Positions 18,775-27,304 of a stretch of 64,000 nucleotides of DNA are shown one piece after another (the first letter of the stretch is position 1; every line of letters starts with the position of its first letter). The notes beneath the pieces are model-generated. The model was not told where the DNA came from, searched no databases, and was given only the letters and a program-made list of their open reading frames with translations. The stretch lies in the NCBI RefSeq assembly GCF_014201735.1, contig NZ_JACHFE010000003.1, forward strand, positions 62,001 through 126,000, in the 5' to 3' direction. Made by a program: the position numbers and the translations under genes. This DNA comes from Marinobacter oulmenensis (GTDB lineage Bacteria > Pseudomonadota > Gammaproteobacteria > Pseudomonadales > Oleiphilaceae).

Positions 18775-20307
18775 TCAGGCGGAAACGTTGGCGCCCTGCC
18801 CCTGCTGACGATCAAGCTGCCGGTACCCCAGCGCTTCCACCAGGTGCTGCCGCCGGAGATGATCCGAGCCATCCAGGTCTGCCAGGGTGCGAGCCACCCT
18901 CAGAATCCGGTGCAGGGCCCGGGCGGACAGCCCCAGACGCTCCATGGCGCTGGTGAGCAACTGCTCACTCCCGGCGTCCAGACGGCAGGCGTCCTCGAGT
19001 CTGCGGCCGGCGAGAAACGCATTCAGCACACCGCGCCGGTTCTGCCTGGCTCTGGCCGCCAACACCCGTTCCCGGACCCGGGCCGTTGTTTCCCCGGGCT
19101 CCCCCGGGCCGAGCAGTACGTCCCCGGTCTGCACGGGTACCTCCACATGCAGATCAAACCGGTCCAGTAGCGGCCCCGATATCCGGGCCCGATAGCGCAT
19201 CACCTGGGTGGGCGTACACTGACACTCAATACTGGGGTGGCCACTGTAACCACAGGGGCAGGGATTCATGGCTGCCACCACCTGGAACCGGGCCGGGAAA
19301 GTCACCTGCCGGGCGGCCCGGCTAATGACGATTTCACCGCTTTCCATTGGCTCCCGCAGCACCTCCAGAACCCGTCGCTCAAACTCCGGCAATTCATCCA
19401 GAAACAGCACGCCACGATGAGCCAGGGAAATCTCGCCGGGTCTGGGGCTGCTGCCACCACCCACCAGGGCCACGGCCGAGGCAGTATGATGAGGGGAACG
19501 GAAAGGTGGCTGGCGCCAGCCCCCGGACTGAAGAGACTGGCCTGCAACCGAGTGGACACTGGCCACTTCCATCGCGGCGGCGTCATCCAGGGCCGGCAGG
19601 ATACCCGGCAACCGGCTGGCCAGCATGCTTTTGCCGGTGCCCGGAGTGCCGAAAAACAGAAGGTTATGAGCTCCAGCCGCCGCCACCTCCAGCGCCCGGC
19701 GGGGCACCTGCTGCCCCCGCACGTCCGCCAGATCCGGCATGGCGCCCGGGTCGCCCTGGGCCGCTCCCGGCTCAGAACGCGCCAAAGGCACCAGGCGGGC
19801 GCGACCGTGAAGGTGCTCACAAACCGCCAGAATATGGCTGGCCGCCAGAACATCCCCGTCACTGATCAGAGCAGCCTCGGCCGCATTGTCCTGGGGCACC
19901 ATCAGAGCACGGCCTGCCTCACGGGCCGCCAGTATGGCAGGCAACGCTCCCTTGATCGGTCGCAACCCGCCGTCCAGGGACAGCTCCCCGAGAAACTCCG
20001 TGTTTTCCAGAGCTTGCGCCGGGATCTGGCCGGACGCTGCCAGAATGCCGAGCGCGATGGGCAGATCAAAGCGGCCACCCTCCTTCGGCAGGTCGGCGGG
20101 CGCCAGATTGATGGTGATGCGTCGGGCAGGAAATTCAAAACCGGCATTGAGCAGGGCACTGCGCACCCGATCCTTGCTTTCGCGCACACCGGTTTCCGGC
20201 AGACCAACGATGGACAGGGCGGGCAAACCGCCTGACAGGTGCACCTCGACGGTGACCGGGGGAGCAGACACGCCAAGAACGGCGCGGGAATGAACAGTGG
20301 CAAACAT
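18775..20307 (-). CDS. comM: ComM/YifB-type Mg-chelatase-like AAA+ ATPase
   Basis: A 510-residue AAA+ protein of the YifB/ComM family. ComM is a hexameric helicase that helps branch migration during natural transformation; YifB homologues are also found in non-competent bacteria. An N-terminal Lon-protease-like domain (residues ~1-170) precedes the ATPase. Walker A is GTPGTGKSM at about 220-228; the Walker B region is GVLFLDELPEF. A CPCGYSGH segment could bind metal. The ATG at 20307 has a GGAAGG ribosome site 5 bases upstream and gives the family start MFATVHSRAVLG. An alternative start 6 codons upstream is less likely. Confidence 0.93.
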   Translation of the reverse strand: MFATVHSRAVLGVSAPPVTVEVHLSGGLPALSIVGLPETGVRESKDRVRSALLNAGFEFPARRITINLAPADLPKEGGRFDLPIALGILAASGQIPAQALENTEFLGELSLDGGLRPIKGALPAILAAREAGRALMVPQDNAAEAALISDGDVLAASHILAVCEHLHGRARLVPLARSEPGAAQGDPGAMPDLADVRGQQVPRRALEVAAAGAHNLLFFGTPGTGKSMLASRLPGILPALDDAAAMEVASVHSVAGQSLQSGGWRQPPFRSPHHTASAVALVGGGSSPRPGEISLAHRGVLFLDELPEFERRVLEVLREPMESGEIVISRAARQVTFPARFQVVAAMNPCPCGYSGHPSIECQCTPTQVMRYRARISGPLLDRFDLHVEVPVQTGDVLLGPGEPGETTARVRERVLAARARQNRRGVLNAFLAGRRLEDACRLDAGSEQLLTSAMERLGLSARALHRILRVARTLADLDGSDHLRRQHLVEALGYRQLDRQQGQGANVSA

Positions 20308-20367
20308 GACAACCTTCCGTGGCAACAGTCGCTGGGCCCGCCACGTCCTGTGGCAGGGCAGGATGCA

Positions 20368-20619
20368 TTACGACTCGCGCTGGGCTTCCAGTTCGGCTAC
20401 GCGCTTTTCGAGGGCATCCACTTTTTCCCGGGTTTTCTCCAGCACGGCCTGCTGGGCGTCGAATTCCTCCCGGGTCACCAGTTCCAGGCGAGACAGCATG
20501 GTCATGGCGGCAGCACGGGCCTGCGCCTCAAAGTCGTCCCGGGCCGCTCGGGCCATATCCGGAACGAACTGGCCAAACTGGCCCTGTAGCTGGGCAAAAA
20601 TGTCCTGTGGCCCCTTCAT
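20368..20619 (-). CDS. ubiK: Ubiquinone biosynthesis accessory factor UbiK
   Basis: An 83-residue protein of the BMFP/UbiK family (formerly YqiC), which forms a complex with UbiJ and supports aerobic ubiquinone synthesis. The N-terminus MKGPQDIFAQLQGQFGQF is an amphipathic helix; the C-terminal half is a coiled coil (LVTREEFDAQQAVLEK, then VDALEKRVAELEAQ). The ribosome site AGAGGTG lies 5 bases before the ATG. Synteny with comM and glnK-amtB is as in Pseudomonas. Confidence 0.94.
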   Translation of the reverse strand: MKGPQDIFAQLQGQFGQFVPDMARAARDDFEAQARAAAMTMLSRLELVTREEFDAQQAVLEKTREKVDALEKRVAELEAQRES

Positions 20620-20797
20620 TGAGCACCTCTATTGATCGACGGGATCCGGTTTCACTGTTATCAGACCATTGGCCAAACGATAACACCTGAGAAATCAGTG
20701 TATCACAGTGTTGTCCCTGCCATACTGTCGCTGTCCAGCCTATAATGGCGCGACGGAAAAACAGCGCTGCTCTGTTTTGAGCCAGCATCCGCGGCAA

Positions 20798-20814
20798 TGC
20801 CCCAAACTGGTGCG
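20798..20814 (+). promoter_or_regulatory. NtrC-binding site 1 upstream of glnK
   Basis: TGCCCCAAACTGGTGCG fits the NtrC dyad TGCACC-N5-GGTGCA at 10 of 12 conserved positions. Its centre is about 77 bases upstream of the -24 element, in the normal enhancer position. Confidence 0.7.
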
Positions 20815-20820
20815 AATGAG

Positions 20821-20837
20821 TGCGCCAAGATGGGACA
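20821..20837 (+). promoter_or_regulatory. NtrC-binding site 2 upstream of glnK
   Basis: TGCGCCAAGATGGGACA fits the same dyad at 9 of 12 positions. Its centre is 23 bases from that of the first site, about two helical turns, so both sites face roughly the same side of the DNA, as in typical paired NtrC enhancers. Confidence 0.6.
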
Positions 20838-20877
20838 GAAAAATACTAACAAATTGTTTTTGAAGTCTTTTTTTGCG

Positions 20878-20896
20878 TTGGCATATACGATGCTAT
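20878..20896 (+). promoter_or_regulatory. Sigma54 promoter of glnK-amtB
   Basis: TTGGCATATACGATGCTAT has GG and GC separated by exactly 10 bases, the invariant -24/-12 spacing of RpoN promoters, with TTGGCA and TGCT contexts. Transcription should start near 20905, leaving a leader of about 100 bases before glnK. Confidence 0.75.
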
Positions 20897-20898
20897 AG

Positions 20899-21342
<444 letters not shown>

Positions 21343-21412
21343 TCACAGGCTGAACTGAAACCGGCCAACGCAAAAATTCTATAATTCAAAAGCCTTGTGC
21401 GGAGGGCTTCCC

Positions 21413-22681
21413 ATGGAAAGCAATCTTTTTCACCTGCAGTACGCGATAGACACCTTCTATTTCCTGGTGTGCGGCGCATTGGTCATGTGGATGGCAGCAG
21501 GTTTTGCCATGCTCGAATCCGGCCTGGTGCGAGCCAAGAACACCACCGAAATCCTGACTAAAAACGTAGCGCTCTTTGCCATTGCCTGCATCATGTACCT
21601 GGTGTGCGGTTACGCCATCATGTACGGCGGTGGTTTCTTCCTGTCCGGCATTGCTGACGTTGATGTTGGCGGCGTTCTGGGCGATTTCGCCAGCCGTGAA
21701 GGCGGCTTCGAGGGTGGTTCCATCTACTCTGCAGCTTCCGACTTCTTCTTCCAGGTTGTCTTCGTTGCGACCGCCATGTCCATCGTCTCCGGTGCCGTGG
21801 CCGAGCGCATGAAGCTCTGGGCATTCCTGGTCTTTGCGGTTGTCATGACCGGTTTCATCTACCCGCTCGAAGGCGCCTGGACCTGGGGTGGTGCTGACGT
21901 GTTCGGCATGTACAACCTGGGCGACCTTGGCTTCAGTGACTTCGCCGGTTCCGGCATCGTACACATGGCCGGCGCTGCTGCCGCCCTGGCAGGTGTCCTG
22001 CTGCTGGGTGCCCGTAAAGGCAAATATGGCCCGAACGGTGAAATCCGCGCCTTCCCGGGTGCCAACATGCCGCTCGCGGCTCTGGGTACCTTCATCCTGT
22101 GGATGGGCTGGTTCGGCTTCAACGGTGGCTCCGTCCTGAAACTGGGCGACGTTGCCAGCGCCAACTCTGTTGCCATGGTGTTCCTGAACACCAACACAGC
22201 TGCAGCCGGCGGTGCCATCGCTGCCCTGATCACTGCCCGCGCCATGTTTGGCAAGGCCGACCTGACCATGCTGCTGAACGGCGCCATTGCCGGTCTGGTG
22301 GTCATTACTGCTGAGCCGTCCACACCGAGCGCGCTGACAGCCACCATCTGGGGCGCCCTGGGCGGTATCCTGGTTGTTCTGAGCATCGTTACCCTGGACA
22401 AGCTGCGTATCGATGATCCGGTCGGTGCCATCTCTGCTCACGGCGTCTGCGGTCTGCTGGGTCTGCTGCTGGTACCGTTCACCAACGACGGCGCAACCTT
22501 CAGTGGCCAGATCATCGGTGCCCTGACCATCTTCATCTGGGTATTCGTTGCCAGCCTGGTTGTCTGGGCGATCCTCAAGGCCGTCATGGGCATTCGGGTA
22601 TCCGAGGAAGACGAGTACGAAGGCGTCGACCTGTCCGAGTGTGGTATGGAAGCCTATCCGGAGTTTGTTGGCGGCAAATAA
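21413..22681 (+). CDS. amtB: Ammonium transporter AmtB
   Basis: An 11-helix trimeric ammonium channel of the inner membrane, 422 aa. Key motifs are MWMAAGFAMLESGLVRAKN near the N-terminus, the first conserved His in GIVHMAGAAAALAG and the second in SAHGVCGLLG. A ribosome site GGAGGG lies 6 bases before the ATG. No cleavable signal peptide is evident; the protein begins directly with the first helix region. It lies 70 bases after glnK and should be co-transcribed with it, so that GlnK can block the channel when nitrogen is plentiful. It is closed by a strong terminator. Confidence 0.97.
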   Translation: MESNLFHLQYAIDTFYFLVCGALVMWMAAGFAMLESGLVRAKNTTEILTKNVALFAIACIMYLVCGYAIMYGGGFFLSGIADVDVGGVLGDFASREGGFEGGSIYSAASDFFFQVVFVATAMSIVSGAVAERMKLWAFLVFAVVMTGFIYPLEGAWTWGGADVFGMYNLGDLGFSDFAGSGIVHMAGAAAALAGVLLLGARKGKYGPNGEIRAFPGANMPLAALGTFILWMGWFGFNGGSVLKLGDVASANSVAMVFLNTNTAAAGGAIAALITARAMFGKADLTMLLNGAIAGLVVITAEPSTPSALTATIWGALGGILVVLSIVTLDKLRIDDPVGAISAHGVCGLLGLLLVPFTNDGATFSGQIIGALTIFIWVFVASLVVWAILKAVMGIRVSEEDEYEGVDLSECGMEAYPEFVGGK

Positions 22682-22703
22682 GCCCCAACAAAAACCGGGA
22701 AAC

Positions 22704-22738
22704 AAAAAAGGGGTGCCGGCAACGGCACCCCTTTTTTA
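22704..22738. terminator. Bidirectional Rho-independent terminator
   Basis: AGGGGTGCC pairs perfectly with GGCACCCCT around a GGCAAC loop. An A-run on the left and a T-run on the right let it stop both amtB and the convergent speE. Confidence 0.95.
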
Positions 22739-22779
22739 TCACCTTTCTGTCAGGCCGGGGCTGTGACCCACCCCGACCT

Positions 22780-23661
22780 TCAGCCTTCCTCCGGCCGCAC
22801 CTCATCCTCCAGGGCATCCACCATGAACTGCGGCATCGCCAGGGCGCCGTTGTGAACCCCACTGTTGTAGTAGCGGGTGACAAACGCGCGGTTGTCGGCG
22901 TCCTCCTCACGGAAATACATCAGCGGGTTTTCCTTGCTGCCCAGGGTGCAACTCCACCAGCCAGTGGGATAGACCGGTTGCGGGAACGGCAGGGTGCGTA
23001 CCTGGGTCAGGCCCGCCTTTCGCATATCGGTATGAATATCCCGGATGATGGTGTCGGTATGCAGCAGGGGCGATTCACTCTGCTGGACGATGATGCCGCC
23101 TTCCCTGAGGGCCAGCATGGCGTCGCGATAGAAATCCAGTGCGAACAGACCTTCAGCGGCGCCAACCGGGTCGGTACTGTCGACGATGATCACATCCACG
23201 CTGTCAGGCTCGATATCCCGGATCCACTGGACACCGTCGCCGAAAAAGAAGTTGGCCCGGGGGTCGTCGTTGGCCTCGCACAGCTCCGGAAAGTACTTCT
23301 CGGAAGCGCGGGTGACCCGTTCGTCGATCTCGATCTGCCAGGCCTCCTCCACGTCGGGATGCCGGAGTACCTCGCGCAGGGTACCGCAGTCACCACCACC
23401 GATGACGACCACCTTGCGGGGCTGGCGATGGGTGAACAGTGCCGGGTGCGTCATCATTTCGTGGTACAGGAAAATGTCACGGGATGTGAGCATGACACAG
23501 CCGTCGAGCACCATCAGGTTGCCGAAGGTCTCGGTTTCATAGATTTCAAGCTTCTGGAACGGGGTCTGTTCCTCATGGAGCTTGCGCTTTACCTGGAGGG
23601 AAAAAGCCGTACCCTGATCCTGAAACACCTCAGTGAACCAGCCTTCGTTCAATGCCGTCAT
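22780..23661 (-). CDS. speE: Polyamine aminopropyltransferase (spermidine synthase)
   Basis: Transfers the aminopropyl group of decarboxylated SAM to putrescine, giving spermidine. It is 293 aa. The aminopropyl-donor site is VVVIGGGDCGTLREVLRH, the catalytic Asp region is VDVIIVDSTDPVG, and QSESPLLH is near the active site. The ATG at 23661 gives MTALNEGWFTEVF, the usual N-terminus; a longer frame upstream runs through the promoter. It is divergent from speA, so the two enzymes of one pathway share a control region. Confidence 0.96.
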   Translation of the reverse strand: MTALNEGWFTEVFQDQGTAFSLQVKRKLHEEQTPFQKLEIYETETFGNLMVLDGCVMLTSRDIFLYHEMMTHPALFTHRQPRKVVVIGGGDCGTLREVLRHPDVEEAWQIEIDERVTRASEKYFPELCEANDDPRANFFFGDGVQWIRDIEPDSVDVIIVDSTDPVGAAEGLFALDFYRDAMLALREGGIIVQQSESPLLHTDTIIRDIHTDMRKAGLTQVRTLPFPQPVYPTGWWSCTLGSKENPLMYFREEDADNRAFVTRYYNSGVHNGALAMPQFMVDALEDEVRPEEG

Positions 23662-23690
23662 CTCTGTCTCCCAATGGTTGCCTGAATGGC

Positions 23691-23746
23691 GGTGACCGGC
23701 CTGTTGAAAGGCCCGTATTGTAGGGTCACCGGTCACCTCCTACAAT
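23691..23746. promoter_or_regulatory. Symmetric divergent promoter region of speE and speA
   Basis: ATTGTAGG at 23717-23724 and CCTACAAT at 23739-23746 are perfect inverted repeats. Read on each strand they give TTGTAG-N17-TACAAT, a sigma70-like promoter toward speA on plus and toward speE on minus. The -35 of one overlaps the -10 of the other. The heptamer GGTCACC occurs twice in tandem in the spacer (23724-23737), and its complement GGTGACC at 23691-23697. Confidence 0.6.
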
Positions 23747-23786
23747 GCGCCTGTACCCTGCCCGCCTATTTTTCAGGATAGCAACA

Positions 23787-25694
23787 ATGCCAGAGTCCGT
23801 GCCCGCTGCCCACAAGGTCTACAACATCGCTCACTGGAGCGATGGCTACGTCTCGGTCACCCCCGACGGCGACGTGGAAATCCGCCCAGACCGCGGACAG
23901 GGCCCGGCCCGGATCAGCCTGCCGGATCTGGCGGCCCGCCTGCACCGGGAGGGCATCGCCCTGCCGGTACTGGTGCGTTTCACGGACATCCTTCACGACC
24001 GGGTCAACACCCTGTGCAACGCGTTCAACCGCGTGCTCGACGAACAGGGCTATACCGGCCACTACACCGCCGTCTACCCGATCAAAGTGAATCAGCAGCG
24101 CCGGGTTGTGGAAGAACTGCTGGCTGCAGAGCCGGCCGGCGCCCGCGGTCAGGTCGGGCTTGAGGCCGGCAGCAAGCCGGAACTGATGGCGGTGTTGGCC
24201 ATGGCGCCCCAGGCGGGGTCGGTGGTCGTCTGTAACGGCTACAAGGACCGGGAATACATCCGCCTGGCCCTGATCGGCCAGTCCCTGGGCCTGCGAGTAT
24301 TCATCGTGGTGGAGAAACAGTCCGAGCTGCCCCTGATTCTTGAAGAAGCCAGCAAACTGGGTGTATCCCCGCTGATTGGCGTGCGGGCGCGCCTGGCAAC
24401 CATCGGCAAGGGTAACTGGCAGAACACCGGCGGGGAAAAGTCGAAGTTTGGCCTGTCTGCCAGCCAGGTGCTGGATGTGGTCCGGACACTGGAAAACGCC
24501 GGCGCCCTGAATTGCCTGCAACTGCTGCACTTCCACCTCGGCTCCCAGATCGCCAATATCCGCGACATCCAGACCGGCTTGCGCGAATGTGCCCGCTTCT
24601 ACACCGAACTGCACGCCCTCGGCGCCCCGGTGGGCACCGTCGACATTGGCGGTGGTCTGGGCGTGGACTACGAAGGGACCCGCTCCCGCAGCAGCTGCTC
24701 GATGAACTACAGCGTGGCGGAATACGCTTACAACGTGGTTCATGTCATGCAGGCGGAGTGCGACCGGCTGGGCGCCCCCCACCCGAATCTGATCAGCGAA
24801 TCCGGCCGTGCGCTGACAGCCCATCACTCGGTTCTGATCACCAATGTCATTGACCGGGAAACGCCGGTCCGGCAGCAACCGGTCGAACCGGATGAGGACG
24901 CCCCGGCGCCACTGAAAGACCTCTGGCGGGATTTGGCCAACCTGGACGACATGAGCTCCGGGCGTTCGCTGGTCGAAATCCACCATGACGTACTTCACGC
25001 TATGGCGGATGTCCATGCCCAGTTTGCCCACGGTTTGCTGTCATTGTCCCACCGGGCACACGCCGAAACCCTCTACATGAACTGCTGCCGTCAGCTCCGC
25101 GGGCAGCTGGATGCCAGTAACCGGGCCCACCGGGAAATCATTGACGAGCTCAACGAAAAGCTGGCCGAAAAACTGTTCGTCAATTTTTCCCTGTTCCAGT
25201 CCCTGCCTGATGTCTGGGGCATTGACCAGATTTTTCCGGTCATGCCCATCAACGGACTGAACCGCCCCCTGACCCGGCGCGCGGTGATCCAGGACATCAC
25301 CTGCGATTCCGATGGCCGGATTGATCACTACGTGGATGGACAGGGCATCGAAACCACGCTGCCATTGCCGGAGCACCGGCCGGATCAGCCCCTGCTGATG
25401 GGCTTCTTCATGACCGGCGCCTATCAGGAAATCCTCGGCGACATGCACAACCTGTTCGGCGACACCCACTCGGTGGATGTCCGAACCAACGATCAGGGTG
25501 ATTACGACATCAGCGAGAGTTTTACCGGCGATACCGTTGCCCGGGTACTCCAGTACGTCAACTTCCAGCCCGCCGCTCTGCTGGAATCCTACCGCCGGAA
25601 GTTTGCCGCCAGTAGCCTCGATGGCCCCCGCCAGCAACAGCTACTGGCAGAACTGGCAGCAGGCCTGGAAGGGTATACCTACCTGGAAGACTGA
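23787..25694 (+). CDS. speA: Biosynthetic arginine decarboxylase
   Basis: PLP enzyme converting arginine to agmatine, the first step of the arginine route to putrescine. It is 635 aa, the normal size. The PLP lysine is in AVYPIKVNQQRRVVEELL. Other motifs are HFHLGSQIANIRD (phosphate-binding region), [13 protein letters not shown], and the C-terminal GFFMTGAYQEILGDMHNLFGD with the substrate-site Asp. The ATG at 23787 gives MPESVPAAHKVYNIAHWSDGY. The frame continues upstream to 23745 but lies inside the promoter. Agmatine-processing genes are not in the window. Confidence 0.96.
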   Translation: MPESVPAAHKVYNIAHWSDGYVSVTPDGDVEIRPDRGQGPARISLPDLAARLHREGIALPVLVRFTDILHDRVNTLCNAFNRVLDEQGYTGHYTAVYPIKVNQQRRVVEELLAAEPAGARGQVGLEAGSKPELMAVLAMAPQAGSVVVCNGYKDREYIRLALIGQSLGLRVFIVVEKQSELPLILEEASKLGVSPLIGVRARLATIGKGNWQNTGGEKSKFGLSASQVLDVVRTLENAGALNCLQLLHFHLGSQIANIRDIQTGLRECARFYTELHALGAPVGTVDIGGGLGVDYEGTRSRSSCSMNYSVAEYAYNVVHVMQAECDRLGAPHPNLISESGRALTAHHSVLITNVIDRETPVRQQPVEPDEDAPAPLKDLWRDLANLDDMSSGRSLVEIHHDVLHAMADVHAQFAHGLLSLSHRAHAETLYMNCCRQLRGQLDASNRAHREIIDELNEKLAEKLFVNFSLFQSLPDVWGIDQIFPVMPINGLNRPLTRRAVIQDITCDSDGRIDHYVDGQGIETTLPLPEHRPDQPLLMGFFMTGAYQEILGDMHNLFGDTHSVDVRTNDQGDYDISESFTGDTVARVLQYVNFQPAALLESYRRKFAASSLDGPRQQQLLAELAAGLEGYTYLED

Positions 25695-25725
25695 CAGCGT
25701 TTCGGGAACTTTTTTCATTCCGGAG

Positions 25726-25753
25726 CGATCCACTTATTGCAGAGGCACGTAAT
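25726..25753 (+). promoter_or_regulatory. ECF-type promoter of the rpoE-chrR pair
   Basis: CGATCC at 25726-25731 and CGTAAT at 25748-25753 are separated by 16 bases. From memory, RpoE/ChrR-type (ECF11) sigma factors recognise a TGATCC-like -35 and CGTA-like -10 at about this spacing, so this looks like an autoregulated promoter. Transcription should begin near 25760. Confidence 0.5.
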
Positions 25754-25827
25754 CGACTTAACTGACAAAACAGCGATGAGTGCCTAGAATGATTGCCACA
25801 AAAACCCGCTCACATCACGTGACTGTC

Positions 25828-25842
25828 AAGGAGCGTCCGGTG
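25828..25842 (+). promoter_or_regulatory. Ribosome site and GTG start deciding the sigma-factor start
   Basis: AAGGAG at 25828-25833 lies 6 bases before an in-frame GTG at 25840. The upstream ATG at 25789 has no comparable ribosome site, so GTG is the better start. Confidence 0.55.
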
Positions 25843-26439
25843 ACCACACTGGATCAGCAACCGGCAAAGTCCGAGGGTCGAAAAGACCCCTGGGGCGCCC
25901 TGCTGGAACGCGTCGGCAAACATCAGGACAGAGAGGCCTACCAGGCCCTGTTCAAGCAGTTTGCACCACAGATCAAGTATTACGCCATTTCCAACGGACT
26001 GGCGAGCCATGCCGAGGAACTGGTGCAGGAGGTGTTCATCTCGATCTGGCGCCGTTCCTGTCTCTATGACTGGCGCAAGGCAGCGGCTTCCACGTGGATT
26101 TTCACCATCGCCCGTAACCAGCGCATCGACATGCTGCGCAAGATGCAGCGGAGCAGTGCCGAGATGAACGTCGAAACCGAGGATCTGTGGCAGATTCCCG
26201 GTGACAATGAGAACGATCCGGTCACCTCCCTGCACCGTCTGATGTCCGAGCGTCGTATCCGGGAGTCACTGAGCCACCTGCCGGAAGAGCAGATCACCGT
26301 GATCGCCAAGGTCTACATGGAACACAAGTCGCACCAGATGGTCGCGGACGAGCTGGGCATTCCTCTGGGTACCGTCAAAAGCCGGGTTCGCCTGGCACTG
26401 AACAAACTGAAAGTGATTTTGCAGGATCAGAACGTATGA
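25840..26439 (+). CDS. rpoE: ECF sigma factor of the RpoE/ChrR type
   Basis: A 199-residue extracytoplasmic-function sigma factor, from the GTG start. Region 2 spans about residues 35-95 (YQALFKQFAPQIKYYAISN, AEELVQEVFISIWRR, WIFTIARNQRIDMLRK). Region 4 is about 140-195, with HLPEEQITVIAKVYMEHKS and the helix-turn-helix MVADELGIPLGTVKSRVRLA. It overlaps the next gene by 4 bases. That gene encodes a ChrR-type zinc anti-sigma, so this belongs to the group that in Rhodobacter responds to singlet oxygen. No photolyase or cfa-like target is adjacent. It is not the envelope-stress RpoE, which is paired with RseA. Confidence 0.9.
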   Translation: MTTLDQQPAKSEGRKDPWGALLERVGKHQDREAYQALFKQFAPQIKYYAISNGLASHAEELVQEVFISIWRRSCLYDWRKAAASTWIFTIARNQRIDMLRKMQRSSAEMNVETEDLWQIPGDNENDPVTSLHRLMSERRIRESLSHLPEEQITVIAKVYMEHKSHQMVADELGIPLGTVKSRVRLALNKLKVILQDQNV

Positions 26440-27074
26440 CAAGGCACCATCCTGACAGCCTAACTCTGATGGAGTACAGCGCAGGTAATCTCAGTGAGGC
26501 CCGTGCCCTGTGTATCCGTCTGCACCTGGACCAGTGCCCCCACTGCCGCAGCCGGGTGGATACCCTGGACAGCCTCGGCGCCGTGATGATGGATCACCAG
26601 CCAACTGTCTCCGTGGACGACGGCAGCTTCGAACAACTGATGGCCCGCATTGATGCCGGCCCCGAGATGGCATCCCCGGTGGCTTACAAACCGCGCCAGA
26701 ACCCGCTGCAGAAACTGCTGGGACAGGACATCAATGACCTGCCGTGGAAGCGACAGCTGGGCGATGTCAGCGTGCTGGACATCACTGCCAAATTCGGCGA
26801 CCGCAGTGAACAGGTTGTGCTGCAGAAACTGTCGGCCGGTGGCAAGGCGCCAGCCCACACCCACCGGGGTGACGAAACCACGATTATCCTTCAGGGCGCG
26901 TTCAGCGATCAGAACGGCGTGTTCAACCAGTGGGACTTCGTCTGCCTGGATCACAACGATGAACACCGCCCGGTTGCGGTCGGACACGAGGACTGCATCA
27001 CCCTGTCGGTGTTGAGCGCCCCGCTGAAGCTGACCGGCACCTTTACCCGGTTTCTGAATCCGTTTATCCGGTGA
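26436..27074 (+). CDS. chrR: ChrR-type zinc anti-sigma factor with cupin domain
   Basis: A 212-residue cytoplasmic anti-sigma factor. The N-terminal zinc anti-sigma domain has HxxxCxxC in LHLDQCPHC, plus an upstream His (MTRHHPDSL). The C-terminal cupin domain (residues ~105-205) carries the metal-ligand pattern HTHRGDETTIILQG and DEHRPVA. In this family the N-domain holds the sigma factor, and the cupin domain is needed for release by singlet oxygen. The ATGA overlap with the sigma gene is usual for such pairs. Confidence 0.9.
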   Translation: MTRHHPDSLTLMEYSAGNLSEARALCIRLHLDQCPHCRSRVDTLDSLGAVMMDHQPTVSVDDGSFEQLMARIDAGPEMASPVAYKPRQNPLQKLLGQDINDLPWKRQLGDVSVLDITAKFGDRSEQVVLQKLSAGGKAPAHTHRGDETTIILQGAFSDQNGVFNQWDFVCLDHNDEHRPVAVGHEDCITLSVLSAPLKLTGTFTRFLNPFIR

Positions 27075-27158
27075 TCGCCGTGATCATTCCTATCCCTCCC
27101 GTTACATGACGGCCTGCCTCATACAGGCAACCCGGCCATCTGGCTCAACAAACTGCGG

Positions 27159-27188
27159 CCGGTTGCCCGCCGGGAAGCGGGCAACCGG
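27159..27188 (+). terminator. Perfect 12-bp stem-loop downstream of chrR
   Basis: CCGGTTGCCCGC pairs with GCGGGCAACCGG around the loop CGGGAA. It lies 84 bases after the chrR stop. There is no T-tract after it, so it may be a terminator that needs Rho, an mRNA 3'-end stabiliser or part of a dispersed palindrome family. The surrounding 230-base gap holds no gene that I can support. Confidence 0.5.
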
Positions 27189-27304
27189 GAGACCGTAGTT
27201 CTGCTTTAGCCACACTTTATTTGCCAAACCTTGGCCGGGCGCGGGGTGAGTCAGGTAAAATTCCCCTTTGAATTCTTTTATCCATGACCGGCGAATGCAC
27301 ACCC

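Noticed and set aside
20741..20746. TATAAT as a sigma70 promoter for glnK
   Set aside because: No acceptable -35 at 16-18 bases; the sigma54 promoter nearby is far better supported.
21386..22705. 439-codon open frame antisense to amtB
   Set aside because: Exact shadow of amtB with low-complexity Gly/His/Gln composition; no ribosome site or domain.
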